Shown: positions 5,348 to 6,488 of the stretch, piece after piece
Layout: every line of letters begins with the position of its first letter
Position numbering within the stretch: the stretch's first letter is position 1
DNA from: an uncultured Ruminococcus sp.
GTDB lineage: Bacteria; Bacillota; Clostridia; Oscillospirales; Ruminococcaceae
Length of the DNA stretch: 6,488 nucleotides
Assembly: GCA_945876155.1 (NCBI GenBank)
Contig: CAMCMW010000088.1
Span: forward strand, 1-6,488
Direction: 5' to 3'
Position numbers and translations under genes: made by a program
Notes under the pieces: generated by a model
Database searches by the model: none
What the model saw: the letters and a program-made list of their open reading frames with translations, nothing else
What the model was told of the DNA's origin: nothing

Positions 5348-6250
5348 ATGTATAATCCTCAGCTGGAAACATTTCTTAAAGTAGCAGACTGCGGCAGTTT
5401 CAATAAAGCGGCAGAAGAACTTTACATCTCTCCGCCCGCTGTTGTCAAGCAGATAAATTTACTGGAGTCTTCCTTAGACTTGCAGCTTTTCACCCGTACC
5501 CATCGGGGAATCCTGCTGACAGATGCGGGAAAATCTCTGTATCATGATGCAAAATACATCATACAATATTGTCATGATTCTGTCAGCCGTGCCAGAAATG
5601 CAATGCAGGATGAAGACTGCGTAATCCGTATAGGAACTTCGCCTATGACCCCGGGGCAATTTCTTATGGATATGTGGCCGCAGATTCACGCACTTTGTCC
5701 GGACATTAAATTTCAGTTGGTTCCTTTTGAAAACACACCGGAAAATTCCAGAGAAATTCCGAAAAATCTTGGAAAAAACATTGATATTGTAGCCGGACTG
5801 TTTGATGAGGGCTTTCTGAAATCCAGAAAATGTGCAGGTTTTTTGATATCGCATGAGCCGATACGCTGTGCAGTTTCTGTTTATAATGACTTGTCTGAGA
5901 AAAAACACCTTACCGCATCTGATATACACGGCAAAAACCTTATGATGATTCAGCGTGGCTGGAATACATATCTTGATGTAATGCGTGATGAACTGTTACA
6001 GAATCATTCACAAATCAACATCGTGGATTTTGATATGTTTACGGTCAACGCTTTCAATCAGTGTGAAAACGGAAATCAGCTGATGATTTGTATTGACAAC
6101 TGGGCAAATGTACATCCTTTGCTGAAAGTTCTTCCAGTAGACTGGAATTATACGATTCCCTTTGGATTACTGCACTCTCCGAAACCATCACCCACTGTAA
6201 AACGATTTTTAGATGCCGTGGCACAGGTAATAAATCACTCAGAAAATTAA
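5348..6250 (+). CDS. LysR-family transcriptional regulator
   Basis: The product has 300 residues, the usual LysR length. Residues 3-62 form the winged helix-turn-helix: QLETFLKVADCGSFNKAAEE, then ISPPAVVKQINLLE, then LFTRTHRGILLTDAG. A linker helix and a periplasmic-binding-like effector domain (about 90-295) follow, from VIRIGTSPMTPGQF to the end. The start at ATG 5348 has AAGGCGG seven bases before it. The gene lies 15 bases after the dehydrogenase stub and could be read from the upstream MerR operon, although LysR genes often have their own promoters. No terminator is visible after it; the next gene has a strong promoter of its own. The target genes are unknown: either the upstream reductases or the downstream DJ-1 gene would fit. 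The effector cannot be inferred. Confidence 0.92.
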   Translation: MYNPQLETFLKVADCGSFNKAAEELYISPPAVVKQINLLESSLDLQLFTRTHRGILLTDAGKSLYHDAKYIIQYCHDSVSRARNAMQDEDCVIRIGTSPMTPGQFLMDMWPQIHALCPDIKFQLVPFENTPENSREIPKNLGKNIDIVAGLFDEGFLKSRKCAGFLISHEPIRCAVSVYNDLSEKKHLTASDIHGKNLMMIQRGWNTYLDVMRDELLQNHSQINIVDFDMFTVNAFNQCENGNQLMICIDNWANVHPLLKVLPVDWNYTIPFGLLHSPKPSPTVKRFLDAVAQVINHSEN

Positions 6251-6282
6251 CTAATTGGAAAATAAAGGCTATCACATTATAA

Positions 6283-6311
6283 TTGACAAAGAGATTGCTT
6301 TGCTGTATAAT
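6283..6311 (+). promoter_or_regulatory. Consensus sigma-A promoter of the DJ-1 gene
   Basis: TTGACA (6283-6288) and TATAAT (6306-6311) both match consensus exactly and are 17 bases apart. Transcription would start near 6318, about 32 bases before the ATG. The normal spacer means it does not need MerR-type activation. A weak dyad, ATAA (6262-6265) with TTAT (6277-6280), lies just upstream. Confidence 0.9.
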
Positions 6312-6349
6312 GGGTGCTAAGATAAATCGGAATTTGGAGGTGTGAGGTT

Positions 6350-6488
6350 ATGAAAATTCTTTTATTTCTTGCAAAAGGTTTTGAAACAATGGAGGCAAGT
6401 GTATTCATTGATGTTATGGGTTGGGCAAGAAATGATTACCATTATGATGTTGACGTAGTAACTTGCGGTTTTCAAAAAACTGTTACAA
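6350..6488 (+). CDS. DJ-1/PfpI family protein, N-terminal part
   Basis: GGAGG (6336-6340) precedes ATG 6350, and 46 codons are present before the right edge. The peptide starts [20 protein letters not shown] and goes on [10 protein letters not shown], matching the first strand and helix of DJ-1/PfpI proteins. Glu15 aligns with Glu18 of human DJ-1, the residue that hydrogen-bonds the reactive cysteine. That cysteine lies beyond the window. Members act as glyoxalase III or protein deglycases, chaperones, or oxidative-stress factors, depending on subgroup. In Bacillus subtilis the AdhR regulator controls a DJ-1/PfpI gene (yraA), so a DJ-1 gene near an AdhR-like regulator here is notable, but it has its own strong promoter and lies after lysR. 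Confidence 0.88.
   Translation, partial: MKILLFLAKGFETMEASVFIDVMGWARNDYHYDVDVVTCGFQKTVT

Noticed and set aside
6262..6280. ATAA-N11-TTAT dyad before the DJ-1 promoter as a LysR box
   Set aside because: The geometry does not match the usual T-N11-A LysR site, and such AT-rich arms occur easily by chance. It is mentioned only in the promoter entry.

Overview
The window looks like a Clostridia chromosome (Ruminococcaceae or Lachnospiraceae type, probably gut-associated). The basis is strong AGGAGG-type ribosome binding sites, moderate GC, a Tn916-like integrase paired with an XRE regulator, and a redox operon typical of that group. This assignment rests on family recognition, not on a search.

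Left part (1-2875): a decayed integrative element. It holds (i) the C-terminal part of a DUF3987 (YfjI-like) primase/helicase-associated protein on the minus strand, leaving the window at the left and missing its 5' part; (ii) the C-terminal part of a TIR-like protein on the plus strand, also missing its 5' part, so that two truncated genes meet head to head at about 486-494; (iii) a bidirectional terminator; (iv) a Tn916-type tyrosine integrase broken by both a large internal deletion and a one-base frameshift; (v) an apparently intact XRE regulator whose stop codon overlaps the integrase start, with a clear promoter and a dyad over its -10; and (vi) a small conserved-looking 59-residue gene on the plus strand, closed by a strong terminator.

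Right part (2876-6488): a compact plus-strand stress/redox cluster. A MerR-family regulator with a cysteine at position 52 (as in the aldehyde sensor AdhR) is expressed from a promoter with the 19-bp spacer typical of MerR activation. Two NAD(P)H:FMN oxidoreductases follow, with a cupin between them. Next come a 28-codon stub of a short-chain dehydrogenase-like gene and a LysR regulator, all with gaps of 10-20 bases. After LysR a near-consensus sigma-A promoter starts a separate transcript for a DJ-1/PfpI family protein that runs off the right edge.

The likely theme of the right part is handling of reactive carbonyls, quinones or other electrophiles, with MerR as the sensor. I see no convincing wholly new system. 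The most informative features are the scars of gene loss (head-to-head junction, integrase double lesion, dehydrogenase stub) and the combination of an AdhR-like regulator with two FMN reductases, a cupin and a nearby DJ-1 gene.
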